A stretch of 64,000 nucleotides of DNA from Chitinophaga sp. CF418 (GTDB taxonomy: Bacteria; Bacteroidota; Bacteroidia; Chitinophagales; Chitinophagaceae), in assembly GCF_900142925.1 (NCBI RefSeq), contig NZ_FRCN01000010.1, forward strand, positions 186,001 through 250,000, in the 5' to 3' direction. The translations under genes were made by a program, and so were the position numbers. Below, piece after piece: positions 8,844 to 18,109 of this stretch (positions are counted from its first letter, which is position 1; every line of letters begins with the position of its first letter). A model generated the notes under the pieces. It worked only from the letters and a program-made list of their open reading frames with translations. It did not search any database and was not told the DNA's origin.

Positions 8844-11777
8844 ATGAAAATGAAAAAACGGGTACTCCACGGTATACTGTCTCTAATTGTTGTCATGCTA
8901 ACGGGATTGTCCGCCTATGCCCAGCAACCTGTCAAAGGAACGCTGAAGACATCCTCGGGCGAACCGGTCCCCGGTGCTACCATTACAGTGAAAAAGGCTA
9001 ATACTGTAGCTATTGCCGATTCGGCAGGTAATTTTACCATCAAAGCACAGACAGGTGATACCCTTGTGATCACCTTTGTGGGTTTTAAAAGACAGGAGGT
9101 CAGGGTGCCTGGCACACAGCCCATGCATGTGATCCTCCAGGAATCCGTCTCCACCCTCAATGATGTGGTGGTGATTGGTTACGGCACCCGTTCCCAGAAA
9201 GACCTGACGGGATCAATAGCCACTGTCAGCTCGAAAGATTTCCAGCAGGGAGCCATTACCACCCCCGATCAACTGGTAACGGGCAAGGTGGCAGGGGTGG
9301 TCATTACCTCCAACGGAGGAGCCCCCGGCGCTGGTGGTACCATCAGGATACGGGGAGGTACCTCCCTCAACGCCAGTAACAATCCGCTGATCGTAGTGGA
9401 TGGGGTACCGCTGACCGGCGAAGGCGTTTCCGGCGTGGCCAATCCCCTCAGCCTTGTAAATCCGAATGATATTGAGTCCTTCAATATATTAAAAGACGCT
9501 TCGGCCACCGCCATCTATGGGAACCGTGCCTCCAACGGCGTCATCATCATTACCACCAAAAGCGGTGCTGCCGGCCGGCTGAAAGTGACGTTCAACACTG
9601 TACTGTCTGAATCTGTAAGAAGGGACGAGATAGATGTACTGGACGGCGATCAGTACCGCCGCCTCATTGCAGAGAAAGGTAACGATGATGAAAAAGCGCT
9701 GGTAGGGGTTGCCAATACCGACTGGCAGGACCAGATATTCCAGAAGGCTTTTGGCGGCGACTATAACCTGGGTATCTCAGGAGGCATCAAAAAACTGCCT
9801 TACCGCCTGTCTGTAGGTCATACCTACCAGGATGGTATCCTAAAAACCAGCAATATCAAAAGAACTTCGGCAAGCCTGAACTTATCCCCTTCTTTCTTCA
9901 ATAACAGCCTGAAAGTAACGATCAACGTAAAAGGGGTATACCAGAAGACGAGATTTGCCAACGAAGGAGCTATTGGAGCGGCCATTGGGTTCGATCCTAC
10001 CCAGCCAGTATACGCCAGCAATAAATATGGCAACTTCTGGGAGTGGCTGAATGCGGCTACCGGTACTCCTATCGAACTGGCCACCAAAAACCCGCTTGGA
10101 CTACTGATGCTCAACTCCAGTCTGAGTGATGTATACAGGAGCATCGGTAGCATCAAAGTGGATTATAAACTGCCTTTCTTCCCGGCGCTTACAGCGACGG
10201 CCAACGCCGGTTATGACGTTTCCAAAACAGCAGGTAATGGCTTTGTGCCTGCGTATGCAGCCCAGTCTTACCAGAGGGGTGGGTCTATGACCCAGTATTC
10301 CCAGAGAAGAAAAGACAAGCTGCTCGACCTCTACCTGACGTATGCAAAAGACCTGAAGGGCATTGCCAGCAAACTGGATGTTACTGCAGGTTATTCCTAC
10401 CAGGACTTCTTCCGGGGTAGCCCGGCTTACCCCGTACGGAATGCCCAGGGCGATGTGATCAACATCCCGGTGGCAGATTCCAGCCGTAATACGCTGATCT
10501 CCTTCTTCGCCCGTGCCAACTATACCCTGATGGGCCGCTATCTCTTAACGGCCTCTATCCGCCGCGATGGTTCCTCCCGTTTCGCAGCCAACAATCACTG
10601 GGGCGACTTCTCCTCTGTGGCCCTGGCCTGGAGGATCAAAGAAGAGGGCTTCCTGAAAGATGTCAATACCTTCTCTGACCTGAAGGTACGTGTGGGTTAT
10701 GGTGTGACCGGCAACCAGGACATAGGCCTTGCCTATCCCTTTCTGCCCATCTATACACGGGGCGCCAATAACGTGCAATATCCTTTCGGGAACGGCTCCT
10801 ATTTCACCTACCGTGCAGAAGCTTATGACCCTAATATCAAATGGGAACAGACTGCAGCCTGGAACGCCGGTCTTGATTACGGATTCCTGAACAACAGGAT
10901 CAGCGGTACCCTGGATTTCTATTATAAGAAAACAAAGGATCTGCTGGCGGATATTCCTACTGCTGCCGGCGCCAACCTCAGTAACCACGTGCTGACGAAT
11001 GTGGGTAACATTGAAAGTAAAGGTGTGGAACTGGCCATCAATGCCGCCATCGTTGAAAAACAAAAGTTCGGCTGGAAAGCAGGATTTAACATCAGCTATA
11101 ACCAGAATAAGATCCTGAAGCTCTCCAATGTATCAGATTCGAGCTCTGAGGGTATACTGACTGGCGGCATCTCCGGTGGTACCGGCAATACTGTCCAGAT
11201 CAATACTGTCGGATATGCGCCTCAGACCTTTTATGTATATAAACAGGTCTATGATCCCAATGGCAGACCTGTGGAAGGTGTATATGAAAAGCCCCGTGAA
11301 GGAAGCAACATGTTCTACAGATATAAATCGCCCAATCCCAGGTTAACCATGGGCTTTACATCACAGTTCAATTATCTCAACTGGGATCTCTCCTTTGTAG
11401 TGCGTAGCAACATCGGCAACTATGTGTATAACAACATCAGATCGGCAGGTGGTGCGTACAACAGCGTCAGAACATCCATGGGCTACATCGGCAATGTGAA
11501 TGCTGATTACCTGAACACAGGATTTAATAACAGCCAGTATTCTTCTGACTACTATGTGGAGAATGCTTCTTTCCTGAGAATGGATAACCTCTCACTAGGA
11601 TACAACTTCGGCAAGATCCTCCGTAATACAGCCACACTGCGCGTGAATGCCATCGTACAGAATGTATTTGTGATCACAAAGTACAGTGGTCTGGATCCGG
11701 AGATATTCAACGGTATTGACAACAATCCCTATCCGAAGCCACGTATTTATTCCCTGGGGATCAACATCGCTTACTAA
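8844..11777 (+). CDS. SusC-like TonB-dependent outer-membrane glycan transporter
   Basis: A 977-residue outer-membrane transporter. A signal peptide (cut after SAYA, about residue 26) is followed by a carboxypeptidase-regulatory-like domain (about 28-110), the SusC signature near DVVVIGYGT that opens the plug domain, and a long beta-barrel ending in an aromatic residue (IAY). SusC proteins take oligosaccharides across the outer membrane with energy from TonB, with SusD as the lid. The SusD gene follows after only 3 bases. The gene is divergent from the HTCS regulator with 180 bp between the starts, where its regulated promoter should lie; a TTACTTTG at 8801-8808 is one mismatch from the TAnnTTTG box but has no clear upstream TTTG. 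Substrate is inferred from the neighbouring GH53 to be beta-1,4-galactan oligomers. Confidence 0.95.
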   Translation: MKMKKRVLHGILSLIVVMLTGLSAYAQQPVKGTLKTSSGEPVPGATITVKKANTVAIADSAGNFTIKAQTGDTLVITFVGFKRQEVRVPGTQPMHVILQESVSTLNDVVVIGYGTRSQKDLTGSIATVSSKDFQQGAITTPDQLVTGKVAGVVITSNGGAPGAGGTIRIRGGTSLNASNNPLIVVDGVPLTGEGVSGVANPLSLVNPNDIESFNILKDASATAIYGNRASNGVIIITTKSGAAGRLKVTFNTVLSESVRRDEIDVLDGDQYRRLIAEKGNDDEKALVGVANTDWQDQIFQKAFGGDYNLGISGGIKKLPYRLSVGHTYQDGILKTSNIKRTSASLNLSPSFFNNSLKVTINVKGVYQKTRFANEGAIGAAIGFDPTQPVYASNKYGNFWEWLNAATGTPIELATKNPLGLLMLNSSLSDVYRSIGSIKVDYKLPFFPALTATANAGYDVSKTAGNGFVPAYAAQSYQRGGSMTQYSQRRKDKLLDLYLTYAKDLKGIASKLDVTAGYSYQDFFRGSPAYPVRNAQGDVINIPVADSSRNTLISFFARANYTLMGRYLLTASIRRDGSSRFAANNHWGDFSSVALAWRIKEEGFLKDVNTFSDLKVRVGYGVTGNQDIGLAYPFLPIYTRGANNVQYPFGNGSYFTYRAEAYDPNIKWEQTAAWNAGLDYGFLNNRISGTLDFYYKKTKDLLADIPTAAGANLSNHVLTNVGNIESKGVELAINAAIVEKQKFGWKAGFNISYNQNKILKLSNVSDSSSEGILTGGISGGTGNTVQINTVGYAPQTFYVYKQVYDPNGRPVEGVYEKPREGSNMFYRYKSPNPRLTMGFTSQFNYLNWDLSFVVRSNIGNYVYNNIRSAGGAYNSVRTSMGYIGNVNADYLNTGFNNSQYSSDYYVENASFLRMDNLSLGYNFGKILRNTATLRVNAIVQNVFVITKYSGLDPEIFNGIDNNPYPKPRIYSLGINIAY

Positions 11778-11780
11778 CTG

Positions 11781-13388
11781 ATGAAAAGAAGAACCATGAC
11801 AATCAAATCTCTTTCTATAATAACCGCTTGTGTAGCCATTACGATGGCCACCAGCTCCTGCACCAAAGACCTGAACCGTTTACCCTATGTACAGGAAACA
11901 TCGGAAACAGTCTATAAAGATCCTGTAAAAATAAAGGGCGTACTTGCCAAACTGTATGGCAGTCTTTGCCTCAGCGGACAACACTATGAAGATAACAGCC
12001 TGTCAGATATTGTTACAGATAATACAGGTACTAACGTATTCCTCCGTAACTACTGGTCATTGCAGGAACTTACCACAGACGAAGCAGTGATAGGGTGGAA
12101 CGACGGCGACCTGCTAAGTTTTCATAACCTGAACTTTACACCAGATGGTAAATATGTGAAAGTGATGTATGACCGTATCTTCTTTGGAGTAGCGGCCTGT
12201 AATGAATTTCTCCGTCAGACGACGGACGACAAAACAAGCAGTTTCCCTGCTGATGTAGCAGCTGACATCAAAGAATACCGTTATGAAGCCCGCTACCTGC
12301 GCGCGTTTTACTACTGGATAGCCATTGACCTGTATGGCAAAGTTCCTTTTGTAACAGAGGCTGATCCTGTTGGTGCATTCCAGCCCAAACAGATATCCAG
12401 GGCTGACCTGTTCACTTACCTGGAAACAGAATTGAAAGACCTGGAAACACTGTTGCCTGAGCCGCGTACCAACGAGTATGGCAGAGTGGACAAAGGAGCA
12501 GCATGGGCATTGCTGGCGAAACTCTATCTCAATGCAAAGGTGTATACCGGCACTGAGAAGAATACTGAGACGATCACATATTGCAATAAGCTGATCAACG
12601 CTACTACTTATCAGCTGGCGACGGATTATTCCCAATTGTTCAAAACAGATAACAATCTCACAGCAGAGATCATCTTCCCTATCCTCGCAGATGGAGTAAC
12701 ATCACAGTCTTACGGTAACACCAGTTACATTGTACTCGGCTCTATCGGAGGCACCATGAATCCCGCTGACTATGGCATGTCAACAGCATGGGGAGGTATG
12801 AGGACTACCAAAAACATCGTAGACCTGTTCCCCGATCCATTGGGCAATACAGATAAACGCGCCATGTTCTACACCAGCGGACAGAACCTCGATATCAGTG
12901 ATCTGTCCAGCTTTAATGATGGATATGCCGTGCCTAAATTCAAGAATATCAGTTCTACAGGACAGCCGGGATCTGATCCTACCAGGCGATTCACCGATAC
13001 GGATTTCCCTATGTTCAGGCTGGGAGATATTTACCTGATGTATGCAGAAGCCGTGGTAAGAGGTGGCAGTGGTGGTACTGCTGCAGAAGCATTGAATTAT
13101 GTGAACCTCCTGCGCCGCCGTGCATACGGCAATACCAATGGAGACATCAGCGCCAATGAACTGACGCTGGATTTCCTGCTGGCAGAAAGAGGCCGGGAAC
13201 TGTACTGGGAAGCCAAAAGAAGAACAGACCTCGTGCGCTTTGGTAAACTGACCAGTGGCAGCTATGTGTGGCCGTTTAAAGGCGGTGTAGCAGCAGGTAC
13301 CGGTGTACAGGAGAAATACAATGTATTCCCTATTCCCAACACCGACAGGATCGCCAACCCTAACCTGGTACAAAACGATGGCTATTAA
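11781..13388 (+). CDS. SusD-like (RagB/SusD) glycan-binding lipoprotein
   Basis: A 535-residue surface lipoprotein. The signal peptide ends in a lipobox with Cys27 (ATSSC). The chain is helix-rich, with a tetratricopeptide-like core (EYRYEARYLRAFYYW, RVDKGAAWALLAKLYL) and the conserved SusD C-terminal region (FRLGDIYLMYAEA, LLRRRAYG, LLAERGRELYWEAKRRTDLVRFG). SusD binds the glycan and closes over the SusC pore. It starts 3 bases after SusC, so the two are translated together. An alternative start is the ATG at 11796, which would also give a complete signal peptide. Confidence 0.95.
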   Translation: MKRRTMTIKSLSIITACVAITMATSSCTKDLNRLPYVQETSETVYKDPVKIKGVLAKLYGSLCLSGQHYEDNSLSDIVTDNTGTNVFLRNYWSLQELTTDEAVIGWNDGDLLSFHNLNFTPDGKYVKVMYDRIFFGVAACNEFLRQTTDDKTSSFPADVAADIKEYRYEARYLRAFYYWIAIDLYGKVPFVTEADPVGAFQPKQISRADLFTYLETELKDLETLLPEPRTNEYGRVDKGAAWALLAKLYLNAKVYTGTEKNTETITYCNKLINATTYQLATDYSQLFKTDNNLTAEIIFPILADGVTSQSYGNTSYIVLGSIGGTMNPADYGMSTAWGGMRTTKNIVDLFPDPLGNTDKRAMFYTSGQNLDISDLSSFNDGYAVPKFKNISSTGQPGSDPTRRFTDTDFPMFRLGDIYLMYAEAVVRGGSGGTAAEALNYVNLLRRRAYGNTNGDISANELTLDFLLAERGRELYWEAKRRTDLVRFGKLTSGSYVWPFKGGVAAGTGVQEKYNVFPIPNTDRIANPNLVQNDGY

Positions 13389-13409
13389 CATCAACTGTAA
13401 AACGATTGT

Positions 13410-14465
13410 ATGAAACGCATTATTGGTTATTTTCTGCTCATCCTGGTATTCGCATCCTGTAAGAAGGACGAAACAAAATCTGTGTATACCTTACCTACAG
13501 ATAAGCCGGATTTCAGTAGCAGCATTACTTCTATCATATTGGACAGTACCCATCGTGAAGATAAAGCAGTGTCATTTGCATGGTCTTCCCTGAGCTATGG
13601 CATTAAAGCTGATGTTACTTATTCCCTTCAGTTTGACACCAGCAGCACAATGAGCAGCGCAGTGGAATTTGTGATGAATACCGATACCACAAAGGACTAT
13701 ACGGTTGATGCATTGAATACTATTGCACTGCGGGCGGGCCTTGAAGGCAATAAAGCCGGCGTACTGCATGTGCGTATGAAAGCAGCAATACGTCAGAATG
13801 GAACATCTACAAATCCATCTACCATACCTGCTACTTACTCGGAGATCATCGACCTTACTATAACAGCTTATGCCCCAAGCACCGTTTCAAGATTGTGGGT
13901 ACCAGGAGAATACCAGGGATGGAATGCTGCTACAGCGCCTACGCTGGCTGATGTGGGAGGTAAAGGAGCATATGAAGGTTATATCTGGTTCCCGAATAAT
14001 TCCAGTAACAACTATACATTCAAGATCACTACCGCGCCTAACTGGAATGATCCTTCATGGGGCTATGAAAGCGCCACAAAGATGGTAAAAGGCGGTGGTA
14101 ATCTTTATACCCCCGGAGAAGGTTATTTCCTGGTGAGAGCCAATGTCAACTCCCGCGACTGGAGCACAACACTTACTACCTGGTCAATCGTAGGCGATGC
14201 CGTTACCGACTGGAATACAGATGTACCTATGCAGTTTGATGCCGCATCTGGCACATGGATCATCAATTCAGTACAGATCAAGGCTGCCGGCGGATTTAAG
14301 TTCAGGGCCAATAATGCATGGACCATCAACTACGGTCCTACCGATGGTAAACTGGTACAGGACGGTGGTAATATCTCCGCTCCTGGTGGAGTAGCTGGTA
14401 ATTATAAAGTTGTACTCAACCTGAGCGAGGCAGGTAACTATACCTTTACACTCACTAAACTGTAA
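13410..14465 (+). CDS. SusE/SusF-like outer-membrane glycan-binding lipoprotein
   Basis: A 351-residue lipoprotein with a lipobox at Cys17 (VFASC) and a Bacteroidota export-type CKKDE sequence. The N-terminal half (about 25-155) resembles the SusE immunoglobulin-like domain (KPDFSSSIT, ADVTYSLQFD). The C-terminal half holds two related beta-sandwich modules, starting near SRLWVPGEYQGWN (about 157) and TWSIVGDAVTDWN (about 258), like the SusE/SusF starch-binding modules with their W-x-P-G-x-Y-x-G-W pattern. It lies between SusD and the GH53 gene, 21 bases after SusD. The inferred role is holding galactan at the cell surface. It has no enzyme motif. Confidence 0.85.
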   Translation: MKRIIGYFLLILVFASCKKDETKSVYTLPTDKPDFSSSITSIILDSTHREDKAVSFAWSSLSYGIKADVTYSLQFDTSSTMSSAVEFVMNTDTTKDYTVDALNTIALRAGLEGNKAGVLHVRMKAAIRQNGTSTNPSTIPATYSEIIDLTITAYAPSTVSRLWVPGEYQGWNAATAPTLADVGGKGAYEGYIWFPNNSSNNYTFKITTAPNWNDPSWGYESATKMVKGGGNLYTPGEGYFLVRANVNSRDWSTTLTTWSIVGDAVTDWNTDVPMQFDAASGTWIINSVQIKAAGGFKFRANNAWTINYGPTDGKLVQDGGNISAPGGVAGNYKVVLNLSEAGNYTFTLTKL

Positions 14466-14503
14466 AAGGGTACATCATTATGCAAATAAAGAATGAGAAC
14501 GTT

Positions 14504-15532
14504 ATGAGATATCTTTTAATAGCCACCGGTATACTACTGATGGCCACTACAGGTTGCAGAAAATTCGATATGCCGGATAATGTACCTGCAGCCAATCCTA
14601 TCCTGACAAATATGGTGCGTGGTGCAGATGTAAGCTGGATCACTGAAATGGAGGATGCGGGGCTTAAATTCTACGATACTACAGGTAAACAGACAGACGG
14701 TATGCAGTTGATGAAGGACATGCACCTCAATGCCATCCGCCTGCGTGTATGGGTAAACCCGGCAAACCGGTATAATAACATCGCTGACGTGACAGCAAAG
14801 GCAGTACGTGCCAATAGCCTGGGCATGAAGCTCATGATCGATTTCCACTATAGTGATTCATGGGCTGATCCTGCTAAACAAACAACACCTGCAGCCTGGA
14901 GCGGTCAGGACATCACAGCTTTGCAAACTTCTGTGTATAATCATACACATGAAGTGCTGAGTGCTCTGAAAGCAAAAGGCATCACACCTGGATGGGTACA
15001 GGTAGGCAATGAAACCAATGATGGCATGTTATGGCCCTTGGGGAAAGCCTCTGAGCATATGGACAATTTTGCATTGCTCATCAATGCAGGTTATAAAGCA
15101 GTGAAGGAGATTGACAACAATATTAAAGTGATCGTACACGTATCCAACGGGTATAACAATGAATTGTTCAGATGGATGTTTGACGGACTAACGCAGAATA
15201 AGGCCAACTTTGATATTATCGGCATGTCATTATACCCTGCCACTGCTGAATGGCAGACGCCCAACCAGCAATGCGAAGCGAACATGAAAGATATGATCGC
15301 CCGTTACAATAAAGAGATCATGATATGTGAAGCGGGCATGCCGGCTACTGCCCCGGTAGCTACGAACTTCTTTATTACGGACCTTTTCAGAAGAATCCAT
15401 AACTTACCGGATGGCAAAGGTCTTGGGATTTTCTATTGGGAACCGCAGGCTTATAATAAGTGGCAGAACTATTCACTAGGCGCATTCGACAATTCCGGGA
15501 AGCCCACTTTTGCAATGGATGCTTTCAGATAA
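14504..15532 (+). CDS. GH53 arabinogalactan endo-beta-1,4-galactanase lipoprotein
   Basis: Endo-beta-1,4-galactanase that cuts the galactan backbone inside the chain. From the chosen ATG at 14504 the protein has 342 residues with a short signal peptide and lipobox Cys18 (MATTGC). The upstream ATG at 14480 would only add a charged eight-residue leader. GH53 hallmarks are RGADVSWI, AIRLRVWVNP, MIDFHYSDSWADPAKQ, the acid/base Glu in QVGNETNDG (Glu170 in this numbering) and the nucleophile Glu in MICEAG (Glu276). The lipobox fits a surface-anchored enzyme that makes oligomers for SusCD. This gene is the strongest clue to the substrate of the whole locus. Confidence 0.95.
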   Translation: MRYLLIATGILLMATTGCRKFDMPDNVPAANPILTNMVRGADVSWITEMEDAGLKFYDTTGKQTDGMQLMKDMHLNAIRLRVWVNPANRYNNIADVTAKAVRANSLGMKLMIDFHYSDSWADPAKQTTPAAWSGQDITALQTSVYNHTHEVLSALKAKGITPGWVQVGNETNDGMLWPLGKASEHMDNFALLINAGYKAVKEIDNNIKVIVHVSNGYNNELFRWMFDGLTQNKANFDIIGMSLYPATAEWQTPNQQCEANMKDMIARYNKEIMICEAGMPATAPVATNFFITDLFRRIHNLPDGKGLGIFYWEPQAYNKWQNYSLGAFDNSGKPTFAMDAFR

Positions 15533-15550
15533 CAGCTCAATCAATCCGGC

Positions 15551-18106
15551 ATGGTAATAAGAAGAATAGCTTTATTATTAATAATCAGTTTAGCAGCCAA
15601 TACAGGTTTCGCACAGCATACAAAAAAGGAAAAGCCGCTGGTATATGTTGATAAGACCGGCATCATCCGCTATACAGCCGATGGTACAGAAGCTGTCTTT
15701 TTTGGTGTTAACTATACGGTTCCTTTTGCATACGGCTACCGTTCTCATAAAACACTGGGCGTGGATCTGAAAAAGGCCATCGACGAAGATGTATATCATC
15801 TCGCCAGGCTCGGAACAGATGCATTCCGCGTGCATGTGTGGGATACAGAGATCACAGATGCAGCGGGTAATTTGCTGACGAACGAGCATCTTGATCTCTT
15901 TGATTACCTGCTAAGCAAACTGAAAGAGAGAAAGATCAGGATCTTATTAACGCCTATTGCTTTCTGGGGCAATGGTTATCCTGAGAAGGATGAAAACACA
16001 GGCAGCTTCTCTTCCATCTTCGGTAAAGACAAAGCGCTGGTAAATGATACAGCCATCCGTGCACAGGAGAACTATGTAAAACAGTTCTTCGTGCATGTGA
16101 ATCCATATACAGGCCTTAGTTATAAAGATGATCCGGATATCATTGCCACGGAGATCAATAATGAACCACATCACAGCGGACCATTATCTGCTGCTGCCAG
16201 TTATGTGAACAGGTTGGCTGCTGCTATCAGGAGTACAGGATGGAACAAACCTGTGTTCTATAACATCAGCGAGTCGCCTTCATATGCGAGTGCTGTTGCA
16301 GGCGCCAATATTGATGGTGTGAGTTTTCAATGGTATCCTACAGGGCTGGTTGCTAACCGTACATTACAGGGCAATCTGCTGCCTAATGTAGACCGTTATG
16401 CGGTGGTGTTCGATACTATTCCTGCTTTTAAAAATAAGGCGCGGATGGTATATGAATTCGATGCAGGAGATGTATTGCAACCGGTGATGTATCCTGCTAT
16501 GGCCAGGAGTTTCCGCACTGCTGGTTTCCAGTGGGCTACACAGTTCGCATATGATCCTTTACATACGGCATATGCCAATACGGAGTACCAGACGCATTAC
16601 CTGAACCTGGCTTATACGCCTGAGAAAGCAATCAGCTTTCTCATTGCCGGCAAAGTTTTCCATCAACTGCCGAGGACTAAAAGCTATGGCGTTTATCCTG
16701 CTGATACCTTATTTGGCGCTGCGAGGGTAAGTTATGCACAACAATTAAGTGAATGGAACACTGCTACGGAATTTTACTATACAGGCAATACCAACACTAA
16801 TGCCATCAATCCCGGTCAACTACTACGCCTGGCAGGTACAGGCAGCTCTCCCCTGGTTCAGTACAAGGGAACAGGCGCTTACTTCCTGGACAAAATAGAA
16901 GACGGCGTATGGCGTTTAGAAGTGATGCCTGACGTAGTACAGCTGAAAGATCCGTTTGACAAAACTTCTCCTGCAAAAGAGCTGAGACGTATACAATGGA
17001 ACCGGCAACAAATGACGATCAGATTGCCGGACGTTGGAGATGACTTCAACCTGAGTGCTGTCAACCAGGACAATCATACGGAGGCGAATGTAATTGCTAA
17101 CACTTTCACGATCTCTCCCGGAACATATCTGCTGGTCCGCAAAGGGAAGCAAAGTAATATCAGCGATAATAAGATCAATGGCGTGATTGGGCTGTCTGAA
17201 TTCGTAGCGCCACAACCTGTGCATACAGCGCTGGCTGTCAATCATACGCCCTTTACAGAGTTAACAGCAGGCACCCCTATCGCCATCGAAGCAACTATTG
17301 CCGGTATAGACTCCACAGCGCATATCTGGCTGGAAGGGACACACTTAGGTGGTCAATGGTTCAAGCTGGATATGCAAGCTATCACTGTGTCACGCTACAC
17401 AGCAACACTGCCGGCAGAGTTGCTCCAGCCGGGCCTTCTGCAGTATAGATTGATCATACAACAAGGCAGCAACTATACCGCCTTCCCTGGTGATTATACA
17501 GGAGATCCTTATGCATGGGATAACTATCACCGGGATACCTGGCAGACGTATATCGCTGCTCCTAATACCATGTTGTCATTACTGGATGCAACGAAGAACA
17601 AGGACCTGATCATGCTGCCTACCTATACGCCTGGTGCATATACATCCGGCGACAGATCAGAACAACTTGCCATACGCATCAACGGCAATGGCACTAAAAC
17701 TGATGCCATAAACGGCGTAAGCCGTGCAGTAGCGGCACAACTGAAAGGTAGAGGCCAGGAACTACCGGCATTTAATACAGTGGTTGTTCGGGCACGGGTA
17801 ACAGGACAACAGAAAGCCAACGCAAGAGTGGCATTGATCTCATCAGATCCCGCTGCCATTGCTGCAACTGTTCCGCTTACAAATGAATTCAGGGATATAG
17901 AGTTACCACTGAATGATTTTAAGGCTGATCAGACACTGTTGCTACCCAGGCCTTATCCTGGCTTTATGCCCTTATGGTTGAAGGGAAATGATCAACAAGT
18001 GTCTGACCTCCGTACACTCGATAAAATAGAGATCACGAATATACCCGCTGCAGACGCCACATCATATACAATAGAAATAATAGCTGTCTGGCTAAAAGTA
18101 AAATAG
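15551..18106 (+). CDS. secreted clan GH-A glycoside hydrolase (possible exo-galactosidase, GH147-like)
   Basis: An 851-residue enzyme with a signal peptide (cut after FAQ, about 22). The N-terminal 30-400 segment is a TIM barrel of clan GH-A: FRVHVW near 92-97, the acid/base candidate Glu205 in INNEPHH, and the nucleophile candidate Glu302 in MVYEFDAGD. The C-terminal 450 residues are beta-rich and look like carbohydrate-binding or accessory domains. The neighbours (GH53 before by 18 bases, GH2 after by 3 bases) suggest it acts on beta-1,4-galacto-oligosaccharides. From general knowledge, GH147 is a GH-A beta-galactosidase family found in Bacteroidota galactan loci and is the first family I would test; I cannot confirm it here. 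Confidence 0.8.
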   Translation: MVIRRIALLLIISLAANTGFAQHTKKEKPLVYVDKTGIIRYTADGTEAVFFGVNYTVPFAYGYRSHKTLGVDLKKAIDEDVYHLARLGTDAFRVHVWDTEITDAAGNLLTNEHLDLFDYLLSKLKERKIRILLTPIAFWGNGYPEKDENTGSFSSIFGKDKALVNDTAIRAQENYVKQFFVHVNPYTGLSYKDDPDIIATEINNEPHHSGPLSAAASYVNRLAAAIRSTGWNKPVFYNISESPSYASAVAGANIDGVSFQWYPTGLVANRTLQGNLLPNVDRYAVVFDTIPAFKNKARMVYEFDAGDVLQPVMYPAMARSFRTAGFQWATQFAYDPLHTAYANTEYQTHYLNLAYTPEKAISFLIAGKVFHQLPRTKSYGVYPADTLFGAARVSYAQQLSEWNTATEFYYTGNTNTNAINPGQLLRLAGTGSSPLVQYKGTGAYFLDKIEDGVWRLEVMPDVVQLKDPFDKTSPAKELRRIQWNRQQMTIRLPDVGDDFNLSAVNQDNHTEANVIANTFTISPGTYLLVRKGKQSNISDNKINGVIGLSEFVAPQPVHTALAVNHTPFTELTAGTPIAIEATIAGIDSTAHIWLEGTHLGGQWFKLDMQAITVSRYTATLPAELLQPGLLQYRLIIQQGSNYTAFPGDYTGDPYAWDNYHRDTWQTYIAAPNTMLSLLDATKNKDLIMLPTYTPGAYTSGDRSEQLAIRINGNGTKTDAINGVSRAVAAQLKGRGQELPAFNTVVVRARVTGQQKANARVALISSDPAAIAATVPLTNEFRDIELPLNDFKADQTLLLPRPYPGFMPLWLKGNDQQVSDLRTLDKIEITNIPAADATSYTIEIIAVWLKVK

Positions 18107-18109
18107 GTT

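Noticed and set aside
8664..8870. N-terminal extension of the HTCS frame across the susC start
   Set aside because: The extra 69 residues are hydrophobic and Cys-rich, unlike the family, and overlap the divergent gene. The ATG at 8663 has a signal peptide and GGAGG upstream.
10545..11063. 172-residue antisense frame in susC
   Set aside because: Lies fully inside a well-supported gene, with no homology pattern or start context.
12114..13394. Antisense frames of 173 and 204 residues in the SusD gene
   Set aside because: Shadow frames of a well-supported gene; Cys- and His-rich composition typical of antisense.
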